Positions 62,501-64,000 of a stretch of 64,000 nt of DNA are shown piece by piece. The translations under genes were made by a program, and so were the position numbers. The notes beneath the pieces are model-generated. The model worked only from the letters and a program-made list of their open reading frames with translations. It was not told the DNA's origin and made no database searches. The DNA comes from Echinostoma caproni (Eukaryota > Platyhelminthes > Trematoda > Plagiorchiida > Echinostomatidae), in contig UZAN01039749.1 in NCBI GenBank assembly GCA_900618425.1, positions 25,988 through 89,987 of the forward strand, in the 5' to 3' direction. Numbering within the stretch: the first letter of the stretch is position 1; the number at the start of each line of letters is the position of its first letter.

Positions 62501-63804
62501 CCTGTCTCCGTTACAAATAGCCAAAGCATTTTTACAAGCATCTACAGAACTTGCTGATTGCCCGGCCGCATTCCATCATCAGATTTTATGCAACGAATGC
62601 ACTCTTTGCGGCGGTTCCCACGTTCTTATTCCGTCCGGATTTAATAACCCACAATTTCTTCTTTTCACCCGAGGTAACCCGTTATAGCACCCTCTTGATT
62701 TCGTAGATAAGCTGCATTCTTAATAATAACAGGTGGAAGAAACTGGAAATTGAATAAAAATCTATTCAAAATTATTTTGTCACATCCATGTTTATACAGA
62801 ACATGTCATATAATACCACTTTTGTTTTCTTTTATGCTTTTGAAGTTTATGCATGAAGCATAATACAAGGTTTATCCCTTGCCAGATTGAAGGCAAAGCT
62901 TAAGTGGACTGCAATGCAAGATTGGGGATTATTGCCTGAAATACGTCAGTATGTTTTGTGGCCACAATACGATAAACCTACAGTGGGTTTTCTGCTGGTC
63001 ATTGACCTCACTGGGATAATGTATATTTGTTAGCACTCGAATGGCCTCATTTATCCTTCAATCAGAATCCTCCGGGAACTTAATGGTGGACCTTTTTAAA
63101 GGAGAATTAACAAAGACTAAAAAAATGATAAGATGTTGGATCATCTGCGTAAAGTTCCGTCCTGTATGCAGTTTGACTATCCAATGCAAACGTTTCCTAG
63201 TCAGAGTGATGTATCTGTGAAACAGAGGATAAATTAATGACAGAAGAAAAGGTTTTCGCATGAAATCATTAGAATACTTATGGTTCGTTGGTGCCCTTTC
63301 GGTCAAATTTCATCGTGACCTTTTTCCTTGTTACTAGTCGATATCTCCATTTCAACTTGCTATAACCACACCAAACGGTAAAGAATCGGTTCGGCTTCGA
63401 GGTCACGGCTCTTTCAGTAAACTTCAACAAATTTGTCCATATCTTACTGACAGGTATGAGCTCAAAACAAATTTTAGTAGATTCCATGCATCCTTTATTA
63501 AAATCTGTTGTGCAACAAGTGTCAGCCGAAATCAAGCTAACAGGAAACACAGATGATCGTCGAAAGCACAAACCATACAATCTGGGCTCAGTTATCAATT
63601 CTGTTTCAAGCTGATTCATACTCTTCGGTCGGATGTCCCGAACGTTTCCCGGATTTCTACGAAGATGAAGTAACAAAATTGATGAACATGTTGCAGTAAC
63701 TTATTGGGTCACACAGAATAATGATACATGAATTTCAGTAGTAGTTTTATTGCTCACACAAATTTATCTCATTTCTACCCTGACTTCAGACCTGGAGGGT
63801 CAAA
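533..63804 (+). CDS. Giant micro-exon gene (spliced from E1-E58, partial at both ends)
   Basis: A single spliced gene assembled from 58 micro-exons of exactly 12 or 15 nt, listed one by one below. Every exon is preceded by AG after a pyrimidine-rich stretch and followed by a donor; 44 of 58 donors are GTRAGT. Every intron is phase 1, so each exon supplies two bases that finish a codon, three or four full codons, and one base that starts the next. No junction codon is a stop. Exons repeat in the order A(15) B(12) C(15) D(12), giving an 18-residue unit: A is x-L-[EK]-[QK]-x, B is K-x-x-[QK]-like, C is x-x-x-[FY]-[ED], D is x-[FY]-[VIL]-[EQ]. Coding total is 783 nt over 63.3 kb; introns run from 118 nt to about 5.4 kb. 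Symmetric micro-exons are the hallmark of flatworm micro-exon genes (MEGs), many of which encode secreted host-interface proteins; that role here is inference. No signal-peptide exon, start or stop codon lies in the window. I do not recognise the protein. Confidence 0.88.
1455..2105 (-). other. Unusually long antisense ORF, function unknown
   Basis: A 216-codon open frame with ATG at 2105, reading against the micro-exon gene and across exon E2. At this base composition stops should come about every 15 codons, so the length is unlikely to be chance. The translation has Cys at residues 14, 21, 22, 80, 91, 93 and 112 and several N-x-S/T sites, but no signal peptide, membrane span or domain I recognise. 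It could be an exon of an antisense gene, a relic of an unknown mobile element, or chance. Confidence 0.25.
1595..1606 (+). CDS. Micro-exon E2 (class D)
   Basis: 12 nt, agttcgtagaag. Acceptor gaccctatttacag, donor gtgagt. Codes F-V-E; the junction with E1 is cag (Q). It lies inside the antisense ORF 1455-2105. Next intron is 639 nt. Confidence 0.87.
2246..2260 (+). CDS. Micro-exon E3 (class A)
   Basis: 15 nt, atctgaagacgaaaa. Acceptor cttttgagcacag (modest pyrimidine tract), donor gtgagt. Codes L-K-T-K; junction gat (D). Its first nine bases match E12. Next intron 973 nt, nothing recognised in it. Confidence 0.8.
3234..3245 (+). CDS. Micro-exon E4 (class B)
   Basis: 12 nt, aaaacaatcaac. Acceptor tcgaacattttag, donor gtgagt. 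Codes N-N-Q; junction aaa (K). Only 215 nt from the next exon. Confidence 0.85.
3461..3475 (+). CDS. Micro-exon E5 (class C)
   Basis: 15 nt, ttgaagaatcggaga. Acceptor atcttcccacag, donor gtgagt. Codes E-E-S-E; junction ctt (L). It lacks the aromatic residue usual in class C. The 1683-nt intron after it holds only the antisense ORF 4562-4945. Confidence 0.85.
5159..5170 (+). CDS. Micro-exon E6 (class D)
   Basis: 12 nt, aatacatccagg. Acceptor tacattttcttag, donor gtgagc (last base off consensus). Codes Y-I-Q, as expected for class D; junction aaa (K). Next intron 1444 nt, AT-rich near 5245-5285, nothing else seen. Confidence 0.75.
6615..6629 (+). CDS. Micro-exon E7 (class A)
   Basis: 15 nt, ttttggaaacgcaaa. 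Acceptor gtttttatttcag, donor gtaagt. Codes L-E-T-Q; junction gtt (V). The 121-codon open frame running through it (6308-6673) is read through both splice sites and is not taken as a gene. Confidence 0.88.
6837..6848 (+). CDS. Micro-exon E8 (12 nt, B slot)
   Basis: 12 nt, tggaaacaaaga. Acceptor tgtttccttttag, donor gtgagt. Codes E-T-K; junction atg (M). It is 207 nt from E7 and shares its tggaaac core, so it may be a shortened copy of that A exon filling the B slot. A second B-type exon follows. Confidence 0.82.
7283..7294 (+). CDS. Micro-exon E9 (second class B of unit 3)
   Basis: 12 nt, aacacgaacaac. Acceptor tgattcctatatag, donor gtgagt. Codes H-E-Q; junction aaa (K). It makes unit 3 four residues longer than the usual 18. 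Next intron 178 nt. Confidence 0.8.
7473..7487 (+). CDS. Micro-exon E10 (class C)
   Basis: 15 nt, ttttaatttatgaaa. Acceptor attcatcatcaatag (weakish), donor gtgagt. Codes L-I-Y-E with the class C aromatic in place; junction ctt (L). The intron after it (1746 nt) shows nothing recognisable. Confidence 0.65.
9234..9245 (+). CDS. Micro-exon E11 (class D)
   Basis: 12 nt, aatatgtcgaag. Acceptor ttgttatttcattag, donor gttagt (third base off consensus). Codes Y-V-E; junction aaa (K). It differs by one base from E53, 46 kb away. Next intron 193 nt. Confidence 0.78.
9439..9453 (+). CDS. Micro-exon E12 (class A)
   Basis: 15 nt, atctgaagaaaaagc. Acceptor tattcctactaaag, donor gtaagt. Codes L-K-K-K; junction gat (D). 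The 1284-nt intron after it holds a single N (9547) and a 167-codon open frame (9517-10020) with no recognised domain. Confidence 0.8.
10738..10749 (+). CDS. Micro-exon E13 (class B)
   Basis: 12 nt, acgatgaccagc. Acceptor tttctgtcccatag, donor gtaagt. Codes D-D-Q; junction cac (H). Next intron 853 nt with a short GT run at 11185-11199. Confidence 0.85.
11185..11199. repeat. Short (GT)n run
   Basis: Dinucleotide run within the intron between E13 and E14. Confidence 0.85.
11603..11617 (+). CDS. Micro-exon E14 (class C)
   Basis: 15 nt, agaatgaatatgacg. Acceptor tacatttttttcag (very good), donor gtacgt. Codes N-E-Y-D; junction cag (Q). Next intron 285 nt. Confidence 0.8.
11903..11914 (+). CDS. 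Micro-exon E15 (class D)
   Basis: 12 nt, catatgttgaga. Acceptor tttgctctttcag, donor gtaagt. Codes Y-V-E; junction gca (A). Next intron 1314 nt; a perfect 11-bp hairpin sits at 12736-12760, otherwise nothing seen. Confidence 0.88.
12736..12760. other. Perfect 11-bp hairpin
   Basis: cgagtgacatt and its exact complement separated by cat, in the intron between E15 and E16. Confidence 0.6.
13229..13243 (+). CDS. Micro-exon E16 (class A)
   Basis: 15 nt, aacatcaggagcaaa. Acceptor cttcgtcatgacag, donor gtaagc. Codes H-Q-E-Q, one of two class A exons without Leu or Met first; junction aaa (K). Next intron 845 nt, nothing recognised. Confidence 0.78.
14089..14100 (+). CDS. Micro-exon E17 (class B, GC donor)
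   Basis: 12 nt, gaaaagaacaag. Acceptor atatcaattctcag, donor gcaagc after AAG, the usual context for a GC-AG intron. Codes K-E-Q; junction aga (R). It sits where the A-B-C-D order demands a 12-nt B exon and no GT-donor candidate fits. Confidence 0.6.
14352..14366 (+). CDS. Micro-exon E18 (class C)
   Basis: 15 nt, tcaagtcgtttgaag. Acceptor aattataattgcag, donor gtgagg. Codes K-S-F-E; junction gtc (V). Ends with the ttgaa core seen in E40 and E56. Next intron 646 nt. Confidence 0.8.
15013..15024 (+). CDS. Micro-exon E19 (class D)
   Basis: 12 nt, atttcattgata. Acceptor acttctgttttag, donor gtacgt. Codes F-I-D; junction gat (D). The 1157-nt intron after it contains the dispersed repeat at 15460-15925. 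Confidence 0.78.
15460..15925 (+). repeat. Dispersed repeat R1, plus copy
   Basis: This stretch is less AT-rich than its surroundings and aligns over about 460 bases with the reverse complement of 53040-53515. Shared blocks include gtgaaaggacaaa, ataactgggttggtg, accgccccgct and tcaggctttggct. It carries no ORF I recognise. Probably a transposable-element fragment; the family is unknown to me. Confidence 0.75.
16182..16196 (+). CDS. Micro-exon E20 (class A)
   Basis: 15 nt, aattgaaaaaagaga. Acceptor tttttaataaaacag, donor gtgagt. Codes L-K-K-E; junction aaa (K). Next intron 301 nt. Confidence 0.83.
16498..16509 (+). CDS. Micro-exon E21 (class B)
   Basis: 12 nt, aagcggacgaga. Acceptor tttatttttaccag, donor gtgagt. 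Codes A-D-E; junction aaa (K). The 1939-nt intron after it was searched for a C, D or A exon and none was found, so a second 12-nt exon follows directly. Confidence 0.85.
18449..18460 (+). CDS. Micro-exon E22 (second class B of unit 6)
   Basis: 12 nt, aaaatcaaaagc. Acceptor tttttcattatcag, donor gtgagt. Codes N-Q-K; junction aaa (K). Next intron 197 nt. Confidence 0.85.
18658..18672 (+). CDS. Micro-exon E23 (class C)
   Basis: 15 nt, tttctgcatacaatg. Acceptor ctctactgtttcag, donor gtcagt. Codes S-A-Y-N; junction ctt (L). Next intron 978 nt with an (ATA)n tract at 19102-19170. Confidence 0.7.
19102..19170. repeat. (ATA)n microsatellite, interrupted
   Basis: Trinucleotide ata/aat run with interruptions, in the intron between E23 and E24. 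Confidence 0.9.
19651..19662 (+). CDS. Micro-exon E24 (class D)
   Basis: 12 nt, aatatcttcaag. Acceptor tctcatactttcag, donor gtaagt. Codes Y-L-Q; junction gaa (E). Followed by the shortest intron of the gene, 118 nt. Confidence 0.9.
19781..19795 (+). CDS. Micro-exon E25 (class A)
   Basis: 15 nt, agctggaacaacaaa. Acceptor acggttttcttgcag, donor gtaagt. Codes L-E-Q-Q; junction gag (E). It matches E46 at 13 of 15 bases. Next intron 443 nt. Confidence 0.9.
20239..20250 (+). CDS. Micro-exon E26 (class B)
   Basis: 12 nt, aacttcaacacc. Acceptor attatcttttggcag, donor gtgagt. Codes L-Q-H; junction aaa (K). Next intron 1407 nt, nothing recognised. Confidence 0.88.
21658..21672 (+). CDS. Micro-exon E27 (class C)
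   Basis: 15 nt, agaaagaattcacag. Acceptor tttaacacgttttag, donor gtaaag. Codes K-E-F-T; junction cag (Q). Next intron 378 nt. Confidence 0.72.
22051..22062 (+). CDS. Micro-exon E28 (class D)
   Basis: 12 nt, catttaacgaag. Acceptor tccgcatcaatgtag, donor gtgagt. Codes F-N-E; junction gca (A). The 2997-nt intron after it is less AT-rich at about 22.7-24.3 kb and may hold an old, unrecognised repeat. Confidence 0.85.
25060..25074 (+). CDS. Micro-exon E29 (class A)
   Basis: 15 nt, accaggctaagaaga. Acceptor tttgaccacattctag, donor gtaagt. Codes Q-A-K-K, a class A exon without the leading Leu; junction gac (D). Next intron 283 nt. Confidence 0.82.
25358..25369 (+). CDS. Micro-exon E30 (class B)
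   Basis: 12 nt, aaaaccactatc. Acceptor ctttcctccttgcag, donor gtaagt. Codes N-H-Y; junction aaa (K). Next intron 1397 nt; only a small C/G hairpin near 26260 stands out. Confidence 0.88.
26767..26781 (+). CDS. Micro-exon E31 (class C)
   Basis: 15 nt, aaaccgaattcaatc. Acceptor acgatccgtttaacag, donor gtaagt. Codes T-E-F-N; junction caa (Q). The 2504-nt intron after it contains the tRNA-like element at 28448-28530. Confidence 0.83.
28448..28530 (+). repeat. tRNA-like element (pseudo-tRNA or SINE head)
   Basis: Folds as a tRNA: 7-bp acceptor stem (28448-28454 with 28524-28530, one mismatch and one wobble), TA at positions 8-9, A-box-like tagctcag, anticodon stem 28474-28479/28487-28492, and a perfect T arm (gtggg, ttcaaat, cccac; 28507-28523) holding the B box gttcaaatcc. 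The anticodon loop would read ACA and the variable arm is about 14 nt, unlike a working animal tRNA. A related fragment at 47418-47450 shows it is repeated, so a tRNA-derived SINE is most likely. Confidence 0.6.
29286..29297 (+). CDS. Micro-exon E32 (class D)
   Basis: 12 nt, aattcctcgagg. Acceptor aatttcactttcag, donor gtaagt. Codes F-L-E; junction caa (Q). Next intron 405 nt. Confidence 0.88.
29703..29717 (+). CDS. Micro-exon E33 (class A)
   Basis: 15 nt, aactgaaggtctacg. Acceptor atgtaactttttcag, donor gtgagt. Codes L-K-V-Y; junction gaa (E). Next intron 173 nt. Confidence 0.9.
29891..29902 (+). CDS. Micro-exon E34 (class B)
   Basis: 12 nt, aaaaaacaatgt. Acceptor ccaacatgcattttag, donor gtaagt. 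Codes K-T-M; junction gaa (E). It ends in t, so the next exon may not begin aa, ag or ga; E35 begins cg and satisfies this. Next intron 1543 nt, nothing recognised. Confidence 0.83.
31352..31370. other. Perfect 9-bp inverted repeat
   Basis: gtgacagtt-g-aactgtcac, 75 nt upstream of the E35 acceptor. Confidence 0.6.
31446..31460 (+). CDS. Micro-exon E35 (class C)
   Basis: 15 nt, cggtctccctcaaaa. Acceptor gcaattcaacccccag, donor gtaagt. Codes V-S-L-K; junction tcg (S). Without it, E34 to E36 would read taa, which supports it. Next intron 1190 nt with no D exon found. Confidence 0.7.
32651..32665 (+). CDS. Micro-exon E36 (class A)
   Basis: 15 nt, aactcgaaaaagaat. Acceptor tgataattttgtag, donor gtaagt. 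Codes L-E-K-E; junction aaa (K). It ends in t and the next exon starts ac. Next intron 2670 nt, nothing recognised. Confidence 0.87.
35336..35347 (+). CDS. Micro-exon E37 (class B)
   Basis: 12 nt, actacgagaaat. Acceptor gaaatcctttacag, donor gtgagt. Codes Y-E-K; junction tac (Y). It ends in t. The 1324-nt intron after it was searched for C and D exons without success. Confidence 0.86.
36672..36686 (+). CDS. Micro-exon E38 (class A)
   Basis: 15 nt, atctgaaagagcaca. Acceptor ctccaatgtgacgcag, donor gtgagt. Codes L-K-E-H; junction tat (Y). Starts with atctgaa like E3 and E12. Next intron 1341 nt, nothing recognised. Confidence 0.82.
38028..38039 (+). CDS. Micro-exon E39 (class B)
   Basis: 12 nt, aggacgaaatca. 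Acceptor cttctcgtcgttcag, donor gtaagt. Codes D-E-I; junction aag (K). Next intron 650 nt with a (TA)n tract at 38531-38579. Confidence 0.87.
38531..38579. repeat. (TA)n microsatellite
   Basis: Dinucleotide tract with one N at 38534 and one c interruption, between E39 and E40. Confidence 0.95.
38690..38704 (+). CDS. Micro-exon E40 (class C)
   Basis: 15 nt, ttaatgcttttgaaa. Acceptor cttatctgatcacag, donor gtgagt. Codes N-A-F-E, near-identical in sense to E56 (S-A-F-E); junction att (I). Next intron 969 nt. Confidence 0.85.
39041..39057. repeat. (TCAG)n short tandem repeat
   Basis: Four copies of a tetramer in the intron between E40 and E41. Confidence 0.85.
39674..39685 (+). CDS. Micro-exon E41 (class D)
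   Basis: 12 nt, aattcatgcttg. Acceptor aaccacctttccag, donor gtaagt. Codes F-M-L; junction aaa (K). Next intron 1698 nt, nothing recognised. Confidence 0.84.
41384..41398 (+). CDS. Micro-exon E42 (class A)
   Basis: 15 nt, aactgcaacgacaaa. Acceptor tcttatcgtatctag, donor gtgagt. Codes L-Q-R-Q; junction gaa (E). Next intron 524 nt. Confidence 0.87.
41923..41934 (+). CDS. Micro-exon E43 (class B)
   Basis: 12 nt, aggcattacatg. Acceptor ttcatttattccag, donor gtcagt. Codes A-L-H; junction aag (K). Next intron 443 nt. Confidence 0.75.
42378..42392 (+). CDS. Micro-exon E44 (class C)
   Basis: 15 nt, aagcagatcacgacc. Acceptor tgattgttttgtag, donor gtgagt. Codes A-D-H-D, with His where other C exons carry an aromatic; junction gaa (E). 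Next intron 1841 nt, nothing recognised. Confidence 0.86.
44234..44245 (+). CDS. Micro-exon E45 (class D)
   Basis: 12 nt, gttacattaccc. Acceptor ctgtttgctttaag (aag, less favoured), donor gtgagt. Codes Y-I-T; junction cgt (R). A perfect 10-bp hairpin lies 115 nt downstream at 44360-44386. Next intron 1285 nt. Confidence 0.68.
44360..44386. other. Perfect 10-bp hairpin downstream of E45
   Basis: attatctcac and gtgagataat around a 7-nt loop, 115 nt after the E45 donor. It could form in the pre-mRNA. Confidence 0.6.
45531..45545 (+). CDS. Micro-exon E46 (class A)
   Basis: 15 nt, atctggaacaacaca. Acceptor tcaaaatgtttag, donor gtaagt. Codes L-E-Q-H; junction cat (H). Close match to E25. Next intron 1314 nt containing three Ns at 45770-45772. 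Confidence 0.85.
46860..46871 (+). CDS. Micro-exon E47 (class B)
   Basis: 12 nt, aacaagagcaat. Acceptor gtattttcacttttag, donor gtaagt. Codes Q-E-Q; junction aaa (K). Ends in t; E48 begins ac. Next intron 142 nt. Confidence 0.89.
47014..47028 (+). CDS. Micro-exon E48 (class C)
   Basis: 15 nt, acgccaactacgaac. Acceptor gttccattttacag, donor gtaaga. Codes A-N-Y-E; junction tac (Y). The 1780-nt intron after it holds the antisense CR1-like RT fragment. Confidence 0.82.
47418..47450 (+). repeat. Truncated copy of the tRNA-like element
   Basis: Matches the variable and T arms of the 28448 element (gcgta-ac-ggcgtccatgcg then tgggttcgaat) and stops inside the T loop, exactly where a heptamer tandem repeat begins. 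Confidence 0.6.
47450..47476. repeat. (ATGTTCA)n heptamer array, LINE tail
   Basis: Nearly four copies of a 7-bp unit, lying at the 3' end of the antisense CR1-like fragment. On the minus strand the unit reads ATTGAAC. CR1-type elements often end in short tandem repeats in place of poly(A). Confidence 0.7.
47480..48545 (-). mobile_element. CR1-like non-LTR retrotransposon, 5'-truncated RT fragment
   Basis: On the minus strand, 48362-47541 encodes 273 residues starting at the RT catalytic box (Y-A-D-D, residues 2-5), then a thumb and C-terminal region with R-V-Q-R-A-A-T-R-M-I and G-D-I-I-C-V-R-R-I-L-R-G. Upstream, about 48540-48420 still reads G-P-L-L-S-W-I and S-S-G-V-P-Q, with a small deletion or frameshift before L-F-I-N-D-L-P. 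The endonuclease half is absent, as in a typical 5' truncation. The C-terminal half is intact, so the insertion is fairly young. It lies antisense in the intron between E48 and E49. Confidence 0.88.
48809..48820 (+). CDS. Micro-exon E49 (class D)
   Basis: 12 nt, gataccaacagc. Acceptor tatatttattttag, donor gtgagt. Codes Y-Q-Q; junction cga (R). Next intron 934 nt, nothing recognised. Confidence 0.87.
49755..49769 (+). CDS. Micro-exon E50 (class A)
   Basis: 15 nt, aaatggaaaaacaga. Acceptor gatttgatttgcag, donor gtacgt. Codes M-E-K-Q; junction caa (Q). The 3883-nt intron after it holds the fold-back element and the minus copy of the dispersed repeat. Confidence 0.8.
50350..51036. mobile_element. 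Fold-back element with about 140-bp inverted arms
   Basis: Left arm 50350-50489 and right arm 50900-51036 are reverse complements with scattered differences; conserved blocks include cctgtcactctcttaacc, gtgatctgaat and gagattaccacgaa. The arms flank about 410 bases of less AT-rich sequence without a recognised ORF. This could be a MITE or fold-back transposon, or two copies of one repeat inserted head to head. Target-site duplications were not identified. Confidence 0.7.
53040..53515 (-). repeat. Dispersed repeat R1, minus copy
   Basis: Inverted second copy of the repeat at 15460-15925, in the intron between E50 and E51. The two copies diverge by many substitutions and small indels, so they are old insertions and not a recent duplication. 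Confidence 0.75.
53653..53664 (+). CDS. Micro-exon E51 (class B)
   Basis: 12 nt, aggaagaatatc. Acceptor ctgtctcttttccag, donor gtgagt. Codes E-E-Y; junction aag (K). Next intron 277 nt. Confidence 0.9.
53942..53956 (+). CDS. Micro-exon E52 (class C)
   Basis: 15 nt, ataagactgttgata. Acceptor tgatctatttgtag, donor gtaagt. Codes K-T-V-D; junction cat (H). Next intron 1491 nt, nothing recognised. Confidence 0.86.
55448..55459 (+). CDS. Micro-exon E53 (class D)
   Basis: 12 nt, aatacgtcgaag. Acceptor cacattccttacag, donor gtaagt. Codes Y-V-E; junction aaa (K). One base different from E11. Confidence 0.88.
55811..55825 (+). CDS. Possible micro-exon E54 (class A)
   Basis: 15 nt, ttttaaaacacgcgg. 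Good acceptor tcgtgttttatcag but a weak donor, gtaatc. It would code L-K-H-A in the A slot missing between E53 (D) and E55 (B); junction gtt (V). The true A exon could instead be in the assembly gap. The 5407-nt stretch that follows holds the gap and an antisense retrotransposon. Confidence 0.35.
56579..57527. other. Assembly gap (949 Ns)
   Basis: Unknown sequence. All long frames running through it are artefacts. The class A exon missing between E53 and E55 could lie here. Confidence 0.99.
57811..60120 (-). mobile_element. Non-LTR retrotransposon (L2/CR1/Jockey-like), decayed
   Basis: Read on the minus strand from about 60120, successive broken frames give an APE-type endonuclease (K-W-L-H-P-E-I-S-D-S then R-S-D-R-D-Y; later G-D-F-D-H-A-D-I near 59700), a linker with Y-L-N-F-C-F-D-I-C-C-P at about 59340, an RT start with K-A-S-G-P-D-G at about 58900, a damaged catalytic region R-Y-A-H-D-V at about 58445 (usual form Y-A-D-D), and a C-terminal region ending near 57811. 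Several frameshifts and two Ns (58642, 59085) interrupt it. No active ORF remains. It sits antisense in the intron before E55, just after the assembly gap. Confidence 0.82.
60853..60872. other. Perfect 9-bp inverted repeat
   Basis: acacgataa-ac-ttatcgtgt in the otherwise featureless stretch between the retrotransposon and E55. Confidence 0.55.
61207..61227. repeat. (TTTTA)n tract next to an acceptor site
   Basis: Pentamer run of about four copies ending 5 nt before the acceptor of E55; it forms most of that exon's pyrimidine tract. Confidence 0.85.
61233..61244 (+). CDS. Micro-exon E55 (class B)
   Basis: 12 nt, gtggcgatcaat. Acceptor attttattcttcag, whose pyrimidine tract is the end of a (TTTTA)n microsatellite; donor gtaagt. 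Codes G-D-Q; ends in t, and E56 begins ca (tca, S). Next intron 738 nt. Confidence 0.8.
61983..61997 (+). CDS. Micro-exon E56 (class C)
   Basis: 15 nt, caagtgcctttgaaa. Acceptor cattcccacattacag, donor gtacgt. Codes S-A-F-E; junction tca (S). Next intron 472 nt. Confidence 0.82.
62470..62481 (+). CDS. Micro-exon E57 (class D)
   Basis: 12 nt, tatacctttccg. Acceptor acaattttcatgcag, donor gtgagt. Codes Y-L-S; junction ata (I). The 1308-nt intron after it holds an antisense open frame (63278-63676) of no recognised family. Confidence 0.87.
63790..63804 (+). CDS. Micro-exon E58 (class A)
   Basis: 15 nt, acctggagggtcaaa. Acceptor ctaccctgacttcag, donor gtaagt. Codes L-E-G-Q; junction gac (D). 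Last exon in the window; the gene must continue beyond 64000 because this exon ends mid-codon at a donor. Confidence 0.88.
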
Positions 63805-64000
63805 GTAAGTTAGCATGATGATCAAGTTACACGCGCACTCTCCCACTTGTTTGTATCATAAAATAGTGGGGAATAATAATACTCAATAGCACCAATATGA
63901 AGAAGAATAATACACGGTGTTTATATGAGCTTTTGTAATGGAAGTGCTGCAAGAGTAGTGTAAACCGACCTCCAATGAGGTGTAAGGACAACTTTCGGCC

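Noticed and set aside
63278..63676. 132-codon antisense frame
   Set aside because: Length is within chance expectation and no family is recognised; left out as a gene.
1..64000. CRISPR arrays, operons, bacterial promoters, riboswitches
   Set aside because: Nothing of this kind seen; the sequence is eukaryotic intron-rich DNA.

Overview
The window is eukaryotic, AT-rich and intron-like throughout. It has no bacterial gene layout, no long conserved exon and only decayed retrotransposon ORFs. The reverse-transcriptase fragments resemble the CR1/L2/Jockey-like non-LTR elements common in flatworms, and the main gene looks like an extreme version of the micro-exon genes (MEGs) known from schistosomes and other parasitic flatworms. 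I infer a platyhelminth, probably a trematode or cestode, but the species cannot be fixed from sequence alone.

The main content is one plus-strand gene that enters from the left and leaves on the right. I located 58 candidate micro-exons, E1-E58, between 533 and 63804. Each is exactly 12 or 15 nt, lies between a pyrimidine-rich ..AG acceptor and a strong donor (44 of 58 are GTRAGT), and splits its first and last codons the same way, so every intron is phase 1. Together they give 783 nt (261 codons) over about 63 kb. All 57 junction codons are open. The exons follow a repeating order A(15)-B(12)-C(15)-D(12), which is 54 nt or 18 residues per unit, for about 15 units. Class A usually starts with Leu in its first full codon (12 of 15, plus one Met). 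Class D always starts with Tyr or Phe (13 of 13). Class C usually has Phe or Tyr in its third full codon (10 of 14). The predicted product is a long, K/E/Q-rich repeat protein, possibly an amphipathic helix. Neither the first exon (signal peptide?) nor the last is in the window.

Layout: 0.5-20 kb holds units 1-6 plus the start of unit 7, with doubled B exons in units 3 and 6, a GC-AG intron after E17, a dispersed-repeat copy at about 15.46-15.93 kb and an unusually long antisense ORF at 1455-2105. 20-32 kb holds the rest of unit 7, units 8-9 and the start of unit 10, with a tRNA-like element at 28.45 kb. 32-37 kb holds an apparently shortened unit 10 (A and B only). 37-50 kb holds regular units 11-13 and the start of unit 14, with an antisense CR1-like RT fragment at 47.5-48.5 kb beside a truncated tRNA-like copy. 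50-56 kb holds a fold-back element at 50.35-51.04 kb, the inverted second copy of the 15 kb repeat at about 53.0-53.5 kb, and the rest of unit 14. 56.6-57.5 kb is a 949-base assembly gap, followed by an antisense endonuclease-RT retrotransposon at about 57.8-60.1 kb. 61-64 kb continues with units 15-16.

The exons were found by reading splice-site grammar, not by alignment to RNA. The pattern of length, phase, residue class and order is very unlikely to be chance, but individual exons with weak sites (E10, E17, E35, E45, E54) need transcript evidence.
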